Below are positions 34,143 through 42,357 of a stretch of DNA of 64,000 nucleotides, one piece after another. The translations under genes were made by a program, and so were the position numbers. Position 1 is the first letter of the stretch; each line of letters opens with the position of its first letter. This DNA comes from Olleya sp. Hel_I_94 (GTDB lineage Bacteria > Bacteroidota > Bacteroidia > Flavobacteriales > Flavobacteriaceae). Location of the stretch: the NCBI RefSeq assembly GCF_007827365.1, contig NZ_VISI01000002.1, forward strand, positions 2,795,001 through 2,859,000. Direction: 5' to 3'. Below the pieces are notes generated by a model. The model saw only the letters and a program-made list of their open reading frames with translations. It was not told the origin of the DNA and made no database searches.

Positions 34143-35120
34143 TTGAAGATAACAGAACAAATAAAACAGCCTATTGCTTTTGAGATGGATCTTTTTGAGC
34201 AAAAATTTAGGCTTGCCATGTCCTCTAAAGTTGCTCTGTTAAATAGGATTACCTATTACATCGTCAATCGTAAAGGAAAACAAATGCGTCCAATGTTTGT
34301 GTTTCTAGTAGCAAAAATGGTGTCTAATGGTGAGGTTAGTGAAAGGACGTATAGAGGAGCATCTGTGATAGAGTTGATTCATACAGCAACATTAGTGCAT
34401 GATGATGTCGTGGATGATAGTAATAAGCGTCGTGGTTTTTTCTCTATAAATGCACTATGGAAAAATAAAATAGCAGTTTTAATTGGTGACTTTTTATTAT
34501 CAAAAGGATTATTACTATCAATAGATAATAATGATTTTGATCTTTTAAAAATTATTTCTATTGCTGTAAGAGAGATGAGTGAAGGCGAATTACTTCAAAT
34601 AGAAAAAGCTAGAAAACTAGATATAACAGAAGCTGTTTATTATGAAATTATTAGACAAAAAACAGCAACACTTATTGCTGCCTGTTGTAGTCTTGGAGCA
34701 GCTTCAGTAAAACCTAATTCTGTTGAGGTAGAAAGTATGCGTAAGTTTGGAGAGTTGATAGGTATGGCATTTCAGATTAAAGATGATTTGTTTGATTATG
34801 GTACCCAAAGCATCGGTAAACCTACTGGTATTGATATCAAGGAACAAAAAATGACCTTACCTTTAATTTACGTATTAAACAATTGTTCTAAAAAGGATAA
34901 AAAGTGGTTAATCAATTCGGTTAAAAATCACAACACAGATAGAAAACGGGTTAATCAAGTCATCCAATTTGTAAAAGACAATGGAGGATTGGACTATGCT
35001 GTTTCAAAAATGAAAGCATTTCAGGAAGAGGCATTATTACTGCTAAATAGTTTTCCTAAATCAGAATATAAAGACTCGCTTGAGTTAATGGTGAATTATG
35101 TCATAGAAAGAAAAAAATAA
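34143..35120 (+). CDS. Polyprenyl diphosphate synthase
   Basis: A 325-aa trans-prenyl transferase. The two Asp-rich motifs are DDVVDDSNKRRG (about 92-103) and DDLFDYG (about 215-221). Long-chain members make the side chain of menaquinone, which the Nqr complex encoded at 51-57 kb would use. A TTG at 34143 is used as start because the frame has no earlier ATG with conserved sequence. Chain length cannot be read from the sequence with confidence. Confidence 0.9.
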   Translation: MKITEQIKQPIAFEMDLFEQKFRLAMSSKVALLNRITYYIVNRKGKQMRPMFVFLVAKMVSNGEVSERTYRGASVIELIHTATLVHDDVVDDSNKRRGFFSINALWKNKIAVLIGDFLLSKGLLLSIDNNDFDLLKIISIAVREMSEGELLQIEKARKLDITEAVYYEIIRQKTATLIAACCSLGAASVKPNSVEVESMRKFGELIGMAFQIKDDLFDYGTQSIGKPTGIDIKEQKMTLPLIYVLNNCSKKDKKWLINSVKNHNTDRKRVNQVIQFVKDNGGLDYAVSKMKAFQEEALLLLNSFPKSEYKDSLELMVNYVIERKK

Positions 35121-35200
35121 TTTTTTTTCATACTTCAGGCAACCTTCTTAAAAGCTTTTGCGTCTTTATAAATAGAAGACCAAACTAAACAACACTATTT

Positions 35201-35761
35201 GTGAAAGTCGTTACCTTATTTAATAACGAAGTTAAGCTAATTAAAAAAGCTGCTCAGAATAATCGTGAAGCCCAACACGTATTGTTTGAGTTGCATGCAC
35301 CTAAAATGTTAAGTGTATGTCGTTACTATATAAAGGATATGCAACATGCAGAAGAGGTCATGTTAAATGGTTTTTTAAAAGTGTTTACTAATTTAAAAAC
35401 CTTTAAACATGAAGGCAGTTTTGAAGGTTGGATTAGACGTATAATGGTTAGAGAGGCTATCTCTTTTTTAAGACAAAAAAAGACGATTCAGTTTGTAGAT
35501 GAAGATTATCAACACATCGAGATTCAAGATGAAGCATCGCAACAATATGATGTGGCACAACTTCAAGAATTAATAGACAATTTGCCAGAGGGTTATAAAA
35601 TGGTTTTTATAATGTACGCAATTGAAGGTTATAAACATGCTGAGATATCAACACTTTTAAACATAAGCGTTGGGACGTCAAAATCTCAATTATTTAAAGC
35701 AAGAAAAATGCTGCAGGACAATATTAAGATATTAAATATTAAAGAATATGGCACCAAATAA
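35201..35761 (+). CDS. ECF-type RNA polymerase sigma factor
   Basis: A 186-aa sigma-70 family ECF factor: region 2 around DMQHAEEVMLNGFLKVFTNL (about 46-66), region 4 HTH around LPEGYKMVFIMYAIEGYKHAEISTLLNISVGTSKSQLFKARKML. It starts at GTG 35201. The next gene overlaps it by 14 bases and looks like its membrane partner. In Bacteroidota such units often govern envelope functions. Confidence 0.92.
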   Translation: MKVVTLFNNEVKLIKKAAQNNREAQHVLFELHAPKMLSVCRYYIKDMQHAEEVMLNGFLKVFTNLKTFKHEGSFEGWIRRIMVREAISFLRQKKTIQFVDEDYQHIEIQDEASQQYDVAQLQELIDNLPEGYKMVFIMYAIEGYKHAEISTLLNISVGTSKSQLFKARKMLQDNIKILNIKEYGTK

Positions 35762-36470
35762 ATTTGAAAAGCAATTAAAAGACACGCTAGAGCGTCGCAC
35801 AATTGCACCAAGCAAAATAGCTTGGAGCCAACTAGATACGCAATTAGATAATCAAAAAAACAAACGAAAATTCCCGTTTTGGTGGTTTAGTATTGCAGCT
35901 ACTTTTCTAGGTGTATTTATGGCAATTTTTATTTTTAATGACAAACCTGATCCAATTAATGTGGTTGTTGAGGATGTTAAAAATGAAATACTGTTGCCAA
36001 GTAAAGTCAATCAAATTAACAAGCAAAATAAAGTAACTAAAACAATAACAAGTCCAGAAGTAGTCGTTGATAAGGTAAATGTTAAACCAAAACATGAAGC
36101 GGTAACAAATAAAAACAAGACAACAGTACAAAGTGTTGAAGCAGATAAATCTAATACTGTTTTGGTTGTAAATGACAATACTAAGTCGGAAGATAAAGTA
36201 ACTATAGCATCTACTACTAATTTACAAAAACCTATTGATAATACCAGTCAAACGACAACAATAACATCTGAAGCTGACCTTTTATTAAAAGAGGCATACT
36301 CAGATGTGCAAAACAACTACACTACTTATAAACCAGAAAAAATTGACGCTAACTCATTGTTGGAAGATGTAGAGATGAAATCTGAAAAATCTCTAAAAAA
36401 TCGTCTGTTTCATGCTGTAAAATCAGGCTACGAAACATTAAAAACAACAGTGGCAGAGCGTGATTTTTAA
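35748..36470 (+). CDS. Single-pass membrane protein, possible anti-sigma factor
   Basis: A 240-aa protein with a cytoplasmic N-terminus (about 1-40), one transmembrane helix (FPFWWFSIAATFLGVFMAIFIF, about 42-62) and a long polar, Lys/Thr-rich outer part. The topology and the 14-base overlap with the ECF sigma gene suggest an anti-sigma role, but there is no recognisable zinc-binding anti-sigma motif, so the role is inferred from position. Confidence 0.6.
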   Translation: MAPNKFEKQLKDTLERRTIAPSKIAWSQLDTQLDNQKNKRKFPFWWFSIAATFLGVFMAIFIFNDKPDPINVVVEDVKNEILLPSKVNQINKQNKVTKTITSPEVVVDKVNVKPKHEAVTNKNKTTVQSVEADKSNTVLVVNDNTKSEDKVTIASTTNLQKPIDNTSQTTTITSEADLLLKEAYSDVQNNYTTYKPEKIDANSLLEDVEMKSEKSLKNRLFHAVKSGYETLKTTVAERDF

Positions 36471-36500
36471 ATCAATTAATCATTAAAAAAACGAACAATT

Positions 36501-37550
36501 ATGCAAACCATTACTAAACACTTAGTTTATCTAATTATTTTATTTACTGTCAGCCAAATTAGCGCACAAGTAAATGACACAATTCCTAAAATTGAAACCT
36601 TGAAAAAAGCGATTATTGCAGGAGAGCGTGATGCTTTAAAAGTTGAAATTGATGCAATTAACGATAGATTGGAAGCGGATGAGATTACTTTTGATGAAGC
36701 AGAAAGCTTAAAAAAAGAAGTCGCAGAAAAAAGAGCTTTAAATATTGAAAACAGAGTCGCAATTGCTGTTAATAGATTAGAGTTTTTAGATCGCAACAAG
36801 CAGCTGCAAGATGATGATGAAAACGTTAATGTTTTTTCTATTAAAATTGGAGCATCAGATAAAGAGTTAATCGGAGTTACAGCAAATCGTACACCTCCAA
36901 AACAAGACATACGCACAGGTAATCAATTACTATTTGCAATGGGTTTTAATAACGCAATTATTGATGGTGTTAGCTTAAGTGACTCGCCATATAAATTAGG
37001 TGGTTCTGGCTTTGTAGAATTAGGATGGCTTTGGAATACGCGAGTCTTTAAAGAGTCTAATTTTTTAAGATTAAAATATGGGCTTTCAGTACAATGGAAT
37101 AAACTAGATATAAAAAACGATATGTACTTTGTGCAAGAAGGTAATCAAACCACATTACAACGTTTTGATGGCGATATAAAACGTGCTAAGTTTAGAACAA
37201 CCAGTCTTGTTGTTCCTGTGCATTTTGAATTTGGACCTTGGGATAAAAAAGTGTACGAAGATGGTAGAGTCCGTTATAATAATTACGATAAATTTAAAAT
37301 AGGTTTAGGTGGATACGTTGGTGTTAATGGAAAAGCAGTGCAAAAGCTAAATTACAAATCCGATGGAGAGCGTGTAGAAGAAACCATTAGAAGAGGCTAT
37401 AATACAAATACATTTACCTATGGTGTAAGTGCGTATGTAGGTTTTGGGGATTTAAGTTTGTATGCTAAATATGATTTAGCACCAATATTTAAAAACCAAA
37501 TAGTGGATCAAAACAACTTATCTTTAGGTGTTAGAGTAGATTTAGATTAA
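36501..37550 (+). CDS. Outer-membrane beta-barrel protein with coiled-coil N-terminus
   Basis: A 349-aa exported protein: signal peptide to about ISA-Q23, then a charged helical stretch (about 28-100, ETLKKAIIAGERDALKVE.. EADEITFDEAESLKKEV) likely forming a coiled coil, then a porin-like beta-barrel (about 120-349) ending in alternating hydrophobic residues (LSLGVRVDLD). Third gene of the sigma-factor unit (30 bases after the preceding gene) and hence a likely reporter or target of that system. Confidence 0.7.
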   Translation: MQTITKHLVYLIILFTVSQISAQVNDTIPKIETLKKAIIAGERDALKVEIDAINDRLEADEITFDEAESLKKEVAEKRALNIENRVAIAVNRLEFLDRNKQLQDDDENVNVFSIKIGASDKELIGVTANRTPPKQDIRTGNQLLFAMGFNNAIIDGVSLSDSPYKLGGSGFVELGWLWNTRVFKESNFLRLKYGLSVQWNKLDIKNDMYFVQEGNQTTLQRFDGDIKRAKFRTTSLVVPVHFEFGPWDKKVYEDGRVRYNNYDKFKIGLGGYVGVNGKAVQKLNYKSDGERVEETIRRGYNTNTFTYGVSAYVGFGDLSLYAKYDLAPIFKNQIVDQNNLSLGVRVDLD

Positions 37551-37568
37551 ACAAACAGTATTTATTTT

Positions 37569-37607
37569 AAAAAGCGTCTTTTTTTATTGTTAAAAAAGAC
37601 GCTTTTT
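37569..37607 (+). terminator. Intrinsic terminator after the sigma-factor unit
   Basis: AAAAAGCGTCTTTTT (37569-37583) pairs with AAAAAGACGCTTTTT (37593-37607). Confidence 0.8.
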
Positions 37608-37710
37608 AGCGTTAAAAGGGTTGTAAATACTGATGTTACCAAATCTTTAAAAAAATATTATTTTTTTCAAAAAAAAGTTTTTAATTAAAAAAAAAGTATT
37701 TCATTTGCAT

Positions 37711-37900
37711 CATATTAGCTGAACACCTTGAACTCTGTTTCTATGTTCGGGCTTTTGGAAATTAGGAAGTCATATTCAAAAGCAGCTTACAGATTAAGTG
37801 ACCGAATTTTAAAGCTAACTTCCGCTTTCACTACAATATTTGCTAGCCAGCATCAGTTTGGCTTCATGCCTACTTGTGAGCTAAAAATTCAGATTTGATA
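37711..37900 (+). ncRNA. Structured small RNA candidate, possibly 6S-like
   Basis: A stretch of about 190 bases, clearly richer in G and C than its very A/T-rich flanks, lies in a 420-base gap with no open frame of interest. Before it is a -7-like box (TTCATTTG, 37700-37707) behind an A/T tract. Paired segments: CTGAA (37719-37723) with TTCAG (37888-37892) closing the molecule; GGAAGT (37765-37770) with ACTTCC (37818-37823), extended by GAAA/TTTC; and AGCTT with AAGCT inside. A rod with central loops, this length and the position suit 6S RNA (Rfam has a Bacteroidota 6S-Flavo family), but I cannot confirm it. Confidence 0.5.
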
Positions 37901-37920
37901 GAATTATTTTGACATAACAG

Positions 37921-37945
37921 CATAATAAAAATATTATGTTTTATC
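37921..37945 (+). terminator. Possible terminator of the small RNA
   Basis: CATAATA-AAAA-TATTATG (37921-37938) followed by TTTTATC, between the small RNA candidate and the arginine decarboxylase gene. Weak A/T stem. Confidence 0.4.
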
Positions 37946-37970
37946 TTTAAAGTAATTTCTAAACAAAATA

Positions 37971-39368
37971 ATGAATACAAAATACATAGACTTAATAAGT
38001 CAAACCTTTGATTTTCCTCAACCAGAATTTAAACTAGAGGAAAAAACCCTACAATTTCACGACATCAATTTAATGGAGTTAGTAGAAGAGTATGGTGCAC
38101 CATTAAAATTTACGTACCTACCACAAATCTCTAATAACATACAACGCGCTAAATCATGGTTTAGTGATGCTATTAAAAAGTATGATTATAAAGGGAGTTA
38201 TAACTATTGTTATTGTACAAAAAGCTCGCACTTTAAACACGTTTTAAATGAAGCTTTAAAAAATGATATACATATAGAGACCTCTTCGGCTTTTGATATT
38301 GATATTGTTGAAAATTTAAAAAAAGAAGGTAAAATAACAAATAAAACATTTGTAATAAGTAACGGTTTTAAACGTGACCAATACGTTACAAATATTGCTA
38401 GATTAATTAATGGTGGTCAGGAAAACTGTATTCCGATTATTGATAATTATGAAGAGATAGAATTGTTGTCAGAACAAATCGAAGGTAACTTTAAAGTTGG
38501 TATTAGAATAGCATCTGAAGAAGAACCTAAATTTGAGTTTTACACTTCTAGATTAGGTATTGGATATAAAAACATTGTACCTTTTTTCAAAAATCAAATA
38601 AAAGATAATCCTAAGATTGAGCTTAAAATGCTTCACTTTTTTATCAATACAGGGATTAGAGATAATGCCTATTATTGGAATGAGTTATTAAAGTGTTTAA
38701 AAGTATACACAAGCTTAAAAAAGATTTGTCCAAGTTTAGATAGTTTAAATATTGGAGGAGGTTTTCCAATTAAAAACTCTTTAGCATTTGATTTTGATTA
38801 CGAGTATATGATTGATGAAATTATTAATCAAATTCAACAAACTTGTGAAGACGAAGAAGTAGACGTACCAAACATATTTACAGAGTTTGGAAGTTTTACA
38901 GTAGGAGAAAGTGGAGGCGCAATTTACGAGATATTATACCAAAAGCAACAAAACGATCGTGAAAAGTGGAACATGATTAACTCTTCTTTTATTACAACAT
39001 TACCAGATACTTGGGCTATAAATAAACGTTTTATAATGTTAGCCATAAACCGCTGGAATGACTCTTATGAGCGTGTTTTATTAGGTGGATTAACATGTGA
39101 TAGTGACGATTATTACAATAGTGAGCAGCACATGAATGCAATCTATTTACCAAAATACAATAAAGACAAACCATTATATATAGGCTTTTTTAATACAGGA
39201 GCCTATCAGGAAACTATAGGTGGTTTTGGAGGATTACAACATTGTTTGATTCCATCACCAAAACATATTTTAATAGACAAAGACGAAGATGGTAACATCA
39301 CCAAAACATTATTTTCAGAACAACAAAAAAGTGAAGACTTACTTAAAATTTTAGGCTATGCAAAGTAA
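37971..39368 (+). CDS. speA: Arginine decarboxylase (PLP, alanine-racemase fold)
   Basis: Decarboxylates arginine to agmatine, the first step of putrescine synthesis. The 465-aa protein has the barrel-type PLP lysine in YNYCYCTKSSHFKHV, the phosphate-binding NIGGGFPIKN, EFGSFTVGESGG and the C-terminal GFFNTGAYQETIGG. It is shorter than E. coli SpeA (about 650 aa) because it lacks the inserted helical bundle; this compact form is usual in Bacteroidota. The next gene, agmatinase, overlaps it, which supports arginine as substrate. Confidence 0.9.
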   Translation: MNTKYIDLISQTFDFPQPEFKLEEKTLQFHDINLMELVEEYGAPLKFTYLPQISNNIQRAKSWFSDAIKKYDYKGSYNYCYCTKSSHFKHVLNEALKNDIHIETSSAFDIDIVENLKKEGKITNKTFVISNGFKRDQYVTNIARLINGGQENCIPIIDNYEEIELLSEQIEGNFKVGIRIASEEEPKFEFYTSRLGIGYKNIVPFFKNQIKDNPKIELKMLHFFINTGIRDNAYYWNELLKCLKVYTSLKKICPSLDSLNIGGGFPIKNSLAFDFDYEYMIDEIINQIQQTCEDEEVDVPNIFTEFGSFTVGESGGAIYEILYQKQQNDREKWNMINSSFITTLPDTWAINKRFIMLAINRWNDSYERVLLGGLTCDSDDYYNSEQHMNAIYLPKYNKDKPLYIGFFNTGAYQETIGGFGGLQHCLIPSPKHILIDKDEDGNITKTLFSEQQKSEDLLKILGYAK

Positions 39369-40296
39369 AACTTATGCTGGTATTCCAGAAGAATTAGCAA
39401 AATTAGAACAAGCAAAAATTGTCTTAATTCCAGTTCCTTATGATGGGACTAGTACATGGCAAAAAGGAGCAGATAAAGGCCCAGAAGCTTTTTTAAATGC
39501 TTCAGAGAATATGGAACTTTATGATATCGAAACAGATACCGAAGTTTATCAACAAGGTGTCTTTTTAGCAGATCCTGTTTCAGAAAATAGCTCGCCAGAA
39601 GCTATGGTTGAGGCAGTACATCAAGCAACAAAAAAGTATATTAAAAAAAATAAATTTGTAACCATTTTTGGTGGAGAACACTCAGTATCTATAGGTACTA
39701 TTCGTGCCTTTAACGAGATGTTTCCTAGCTTAACTGTGTTACAATTAGATGCACATGCAGATTTACGTAAAGAGTATGAAGGCTCTAAATGTAATCACGC
39801 TTGTGCAGTTTATGAAGCTAGTCAAACCACTAATTTAATTCAAGTTGGAATTAGATCTATGGATGCTATTGAAAAAACAGTTATGGACGAAGAAAAAACA
39901 TACTTCGCACACGAGATGGCTGTTGACGATACATGGATGGATAGTGCAATTGATCAAATGACGGACAACGTATTTATTACCATAGATTTAGACGCGTTTG
40001 ACCCATCAATTATGCCAAGTACTGGTACACCAGAACCAGGTGGTTTATTATGGTATGAGACCTTAGAGTTTTTAAAACAAGTATTTGAAGAAAAAAATGT
40101 GGTAGGTTTTGATATAGTAGAGTTATGTCCAAACACAATTGACAAATCATCAGACTTTTTAGCAGCAAAATTATACTATAAAATGCTAAGCTATAAGTTT
40201 ATGGATCAAGGCGTAGAGGACGAGTATGACAATACTTACGACAGTAACAAACAAAAAAATAATAGTTCAAAATTTAACGAAGACGATGAGTACTAA
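39358..40296 (+). CDS. speB: Agmatinase
   Basis: Hydrolyses agmatine to putrescine and urea. The ureohydrolase manganese motifs are all present: GGEHSVS (about 102-108), LDAHADLR (about 126-133) and TIDLDAFDPSIMPSTGTPEPGG (catalytic Asp pair). 312 aa. The start overlaps the speA stop by 11 bases, and its tail overlaps the next gene's start by 11 bases, so all three are tightly coupled. Confidence 0.94.
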   Translation: MQSKTYAGIPEELAKLEQAKIVLIPVPYDGTSTWQKGADKGPEAFLNASENMELYDIETDTEVYQQGVFLADPVSENSSPEAMVEAVHQATKKYIKKNKFVTIFGGEHSVSIGTIRAFNEMFPSLTVLQLDAHADLRKEYEGSKCNHACAVYEASQTTNLIQVGIRSMDAIEKTVMDEEKTYFAHEMAVDDTWMDSAIDQMTDNVFITIDLDAFDPSIMPSTGTPEPGGLLWYETLEFLKQVFEEKNVVGFDIVELCPNTIDKSSDFLAAKLYYKMLSYKFMDQGVEDEYDNTYDSNKQKNNSSKFNEDDEY

Positions 40297-41260
40297 AGGA
40301 CCAATATCACAATTTATTCAACACCATTATTTACACTTTAATGCAGCAGCTTTAGTTGATGCAGCAAAAGGGTATGAAACGCAATTGGATAATGGAGCTA
40401 AAATGTTAGTGTCATTAGCAGGAGCTATGAGTACTGCAGAACTTGGTAAAAGTTTTGCAGAAATGATTAGACAAGACAAAGTACATATTATTTCTTGTAC
40501 AGGAGCAAATCTTGAAGAAGATATAATGAATTTAGTTGCACATTCACATTACAAGCGTGTACCTAACTATCGTGATTTAACACCTCAAGAAGAATGGGAC
40601 TTGTTAGAAAAAGGACTTAACCGTGTTACGGATACTTGTATTCCAGAACACGAAGCATTTAGACGCTTACAACACCATATAGAAAAAATATGGAAAGATG
40701 CAGAAGCAAAAGGTGAGCGATATTTACCGCATGAATATATGTACAAAATGTTATTATCAGGCGTTTTAGAGGAGTATTATGAGATTGATTTAAAAGACTC
40801 TTGGATGTATGCTGCAGCAGAAAAAAACTTACCAATAGTATGTCCAGGTTGGGAAGACAGTACAATGGGTAATATTTTTGCTAGTTATGTATTAAAAGGA
40901 GAACTTAAAGCAAGCACAATGAAATCTGGTATTGAGTACATGACCTTTCTTGCAGACTGGTACACAGACAACTCTCAAAAAGGAATTGGATTTTTCCAAA
41001 TAGGTGGAGGTATTGCAGGAGATTTTCCAATATGTGTGGTACCAATGTTATACCAAGATATGGAGCGTACAGAGACACCTTTTTGGAGTTATTTTTGTCA
41101 AATTAGCGACTCAACTACAAGTTATGGATCGTATTCTGGAGCAGTTCCAAACGAGAAAATTACTTGGGGTAAATTAGATATTGATACACCAAAATTTATT
41201 GTTGAAAGTGACGCAACAATTGTTGCACCACTTATCTTTGCATATATATTAGGACTATAA
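40286..41260 (+). CDS. Deoxyhypusine synthase homolog (likely polyamine enzyme)
   Basis: A 324-aa protein of the deoxyhypusine synthase family. The catalytic lysine is kept in ITWGKLDID (K296, like human VSWGK), with NAD-binding segments such as SLAGAMSTAELG and the GGGIAGDF loop. Eukaryotic DHS acts on eIF5A, which bacteria do not have. In an operon with arginine decarboxylase and agmatinase, a role in making a polyamine such as homospermidine or spermidine from putrescine is more likely. I take ATG 40286 as start; an upstream GTG/ATG in the same frame would overlap speB by about 70 bases. Confidence 0.88.
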   Translation: MSTKGPISQFIQHHYLHFNAAALVDAAKGYETQLDNGAKMLVSLAGAMSTAELGKSFAEMIRQDKVHIISCTGANLEEDIMNLVAHSHYKRVPNYRDLTPQEEWDLLEKGLNRVTDTCIPEHEAFRRLQHHIEKIWKDAEAKGERYLPHEYMYKMLLSGVLEEYYEIDLKDSWMYAAAEKNLPIVCPGWEDSTMGNIFASYVLKGELKASTMKSGIEYMTFLADWYTDNSQKGIGFFQIGGGIAGDFPICVVPMLYQDMERTETPFWSYFCQISDSTTSYGSYSGAVPNEKITWGKLDIDTPKFIVESDATIVAPLIFAYILGL

Positions 41261-41273
41261 TTGCTATAAAAAA

Positions 41274-41597
41274 ATGAAAAAGCCAGACAATTTAAAACGC
41301 GTCATTGTTGATTTTAAAAAGCTAACACCAGAAATTTTAAAGCTGTTAGTGGATAAATACCCAGAAGGATACGATGAAGATCATATTATCGAATTTAGAA
41401 ACGCTAAAAACGAATTAATTGAAGCTGTAGAAGTAACTACAGAAGACACTAAATATCTAGTTAAGGTTAGTACTAAATTGGTAAAAACAATGGAAAACTA
41501 CGATGAGGATGACTACGAGGATTTTGAAGATGATGATCCAGAAGCAGTACAAGACCCTCAATTAGAAGAAAGTGAAGAGCAAGATCACGATTTTTAA
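41274..41597 (+). CDS. Small acidic protein, unknown function
   Basis: A 107-aa cytoplasmic protein. The first 75 residues (MKKPDNLKRVIVDFKKLTPE .. KYPEGYDEDHIIEF) look like a compact conserved domain, and the tail from about 76 is almost entirely Asp/Glu. It follows the DHS-like gene by 13 bases and may belong to the polyamine operon; an acidic protein could interact with polyamines or nucleic-acid binding proteins, but that is speculation. Confidence 0.7.
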   Translation: MKKPDNLKRVIVDFKKLTPEILKLLVDKYPEGYDEDHIIEFRNAKNELIEAVEVTTEDTKYLVKVSTKLVKTMENYDEDDYEDFEDDDPEAVQDPQLEESEEQDHDF

Positions 41598-41682
41598 AAA
41601 AAAAATAAAATTTAAACTAAAAAAAATAGTTTCATAATCTAAACAGATAGTACTAAACGTATTTAAAGTAAAACCACGTGTT

Positions 41683-41743
41683 ATTGTTTTTAAGGAAAAC
41701 AATACTAAAAGCAGATTCGGACTTGAGGTGGCTAAAATCCGAA
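41683..41743 (+). other. Two adjacent hairpins in the leader of the next small gene
   Basis: ATTGTTTT (41683-41690) pairs with AAAACAAT (41696-41703) and TTCGGA (41716-41721) with TCCGAA (41738-41743). No T tract follows either, so they look like leader structure or a small RNA rather than terminators. Confidence 0.45.
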
Positions 41744-41781
41744 ACCCATTAACACAATATCAACTTTAATATAGTATTAAA

Positions 41782-42117
41782 ATGAAAACAAAAATTTTAG
41801 TTTTAACAATTGCTTTTTTAAGCCTAACTTTAAGTTCTTTTACAATTTCAAAAAATCAAGTAGTATCTGGAGTTTATGATGGTGTAGAGGATACTAATTA
41901 CGTATTTACAATCACTAAAGGTGATAAGACAGAAAAAATGGAATTTAACTATCTTTCAGAAGATGTTTTTGAAAACTTTGATCTTGATTCTGATGAGTTA
42001 ATCGGAACAAGCTTTACTATCACTTACGAGAAAGAAAAAGAAATGATTGTAAATGATGAAGGTGATGACGAAGAAGTAGAGTATTTAACTATAACTAAGT
42101 TAAGCGTTAATGACTAG
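41782..42117 (+). CDS. Small exported protein, unknown function
   Basis: A 111-aa protein with signal peptide (MKTKILVLTIAFLSLTLSSF) and a short, acidic beta-rich domain (SGVYDGVEDTNYVFTITKGD .. SFTITYEKEKEMIVND). No recognised family. A perfect terminator follows. Confidence 0.65.
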   Translation: MKTKILVLTIAFLSLTLSSFTISKNQVVSGVYDGVEDTNYVFTITKGDKTEKMEFNYLSEDVFENFDLDSDELIGTSFTITYEKEKEMIVNDEGDDEEVEYLTITKLSVND

Positions 42118-42145
42118 AAATAGTTGTTTTACTTAAAATAAAATG

Positions 42146-42176
42146 AAAAACCGGAATATATTCCGGTTTTTTTTTG
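42146..42176 (+). terminator. Intrinsic terminator
   Basis: AAAAACCGGAATATATTCCGGTTTTT (42146-42171) is fully self-complementary and ends in a T run. Confidence 0.88.
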
Positions 42177-42357
42177 CCTTAAAACTAATTATATGTTTCC
42201 TAATGCTATTTAGGTTTAAAGGTTAAAAAAATTAGTATTATCAACGCAGTTTCAAACTTATTTAATTCTAAAAACGTCAAAACTTAAAAGTTTCTGAATT
42301 GAAAAACGTCTTATTTTGTATTACTTTTACATTCTTAAAATTCAATAAAATTTAATC

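Noticed and set aside
37711..37900. tRNA or tmRNA at this locus
   Set aside because: No cloverleaf, no T-loop GTTCRANYC and no CCA-type acceptor end.
40226..40285. Longer start of the deoxyhypusine synthase homolog
   Set aside because: It would overlap speB by about 70 bases and adds 20 residues unlike the family; ATG at 40286 fits the family start.
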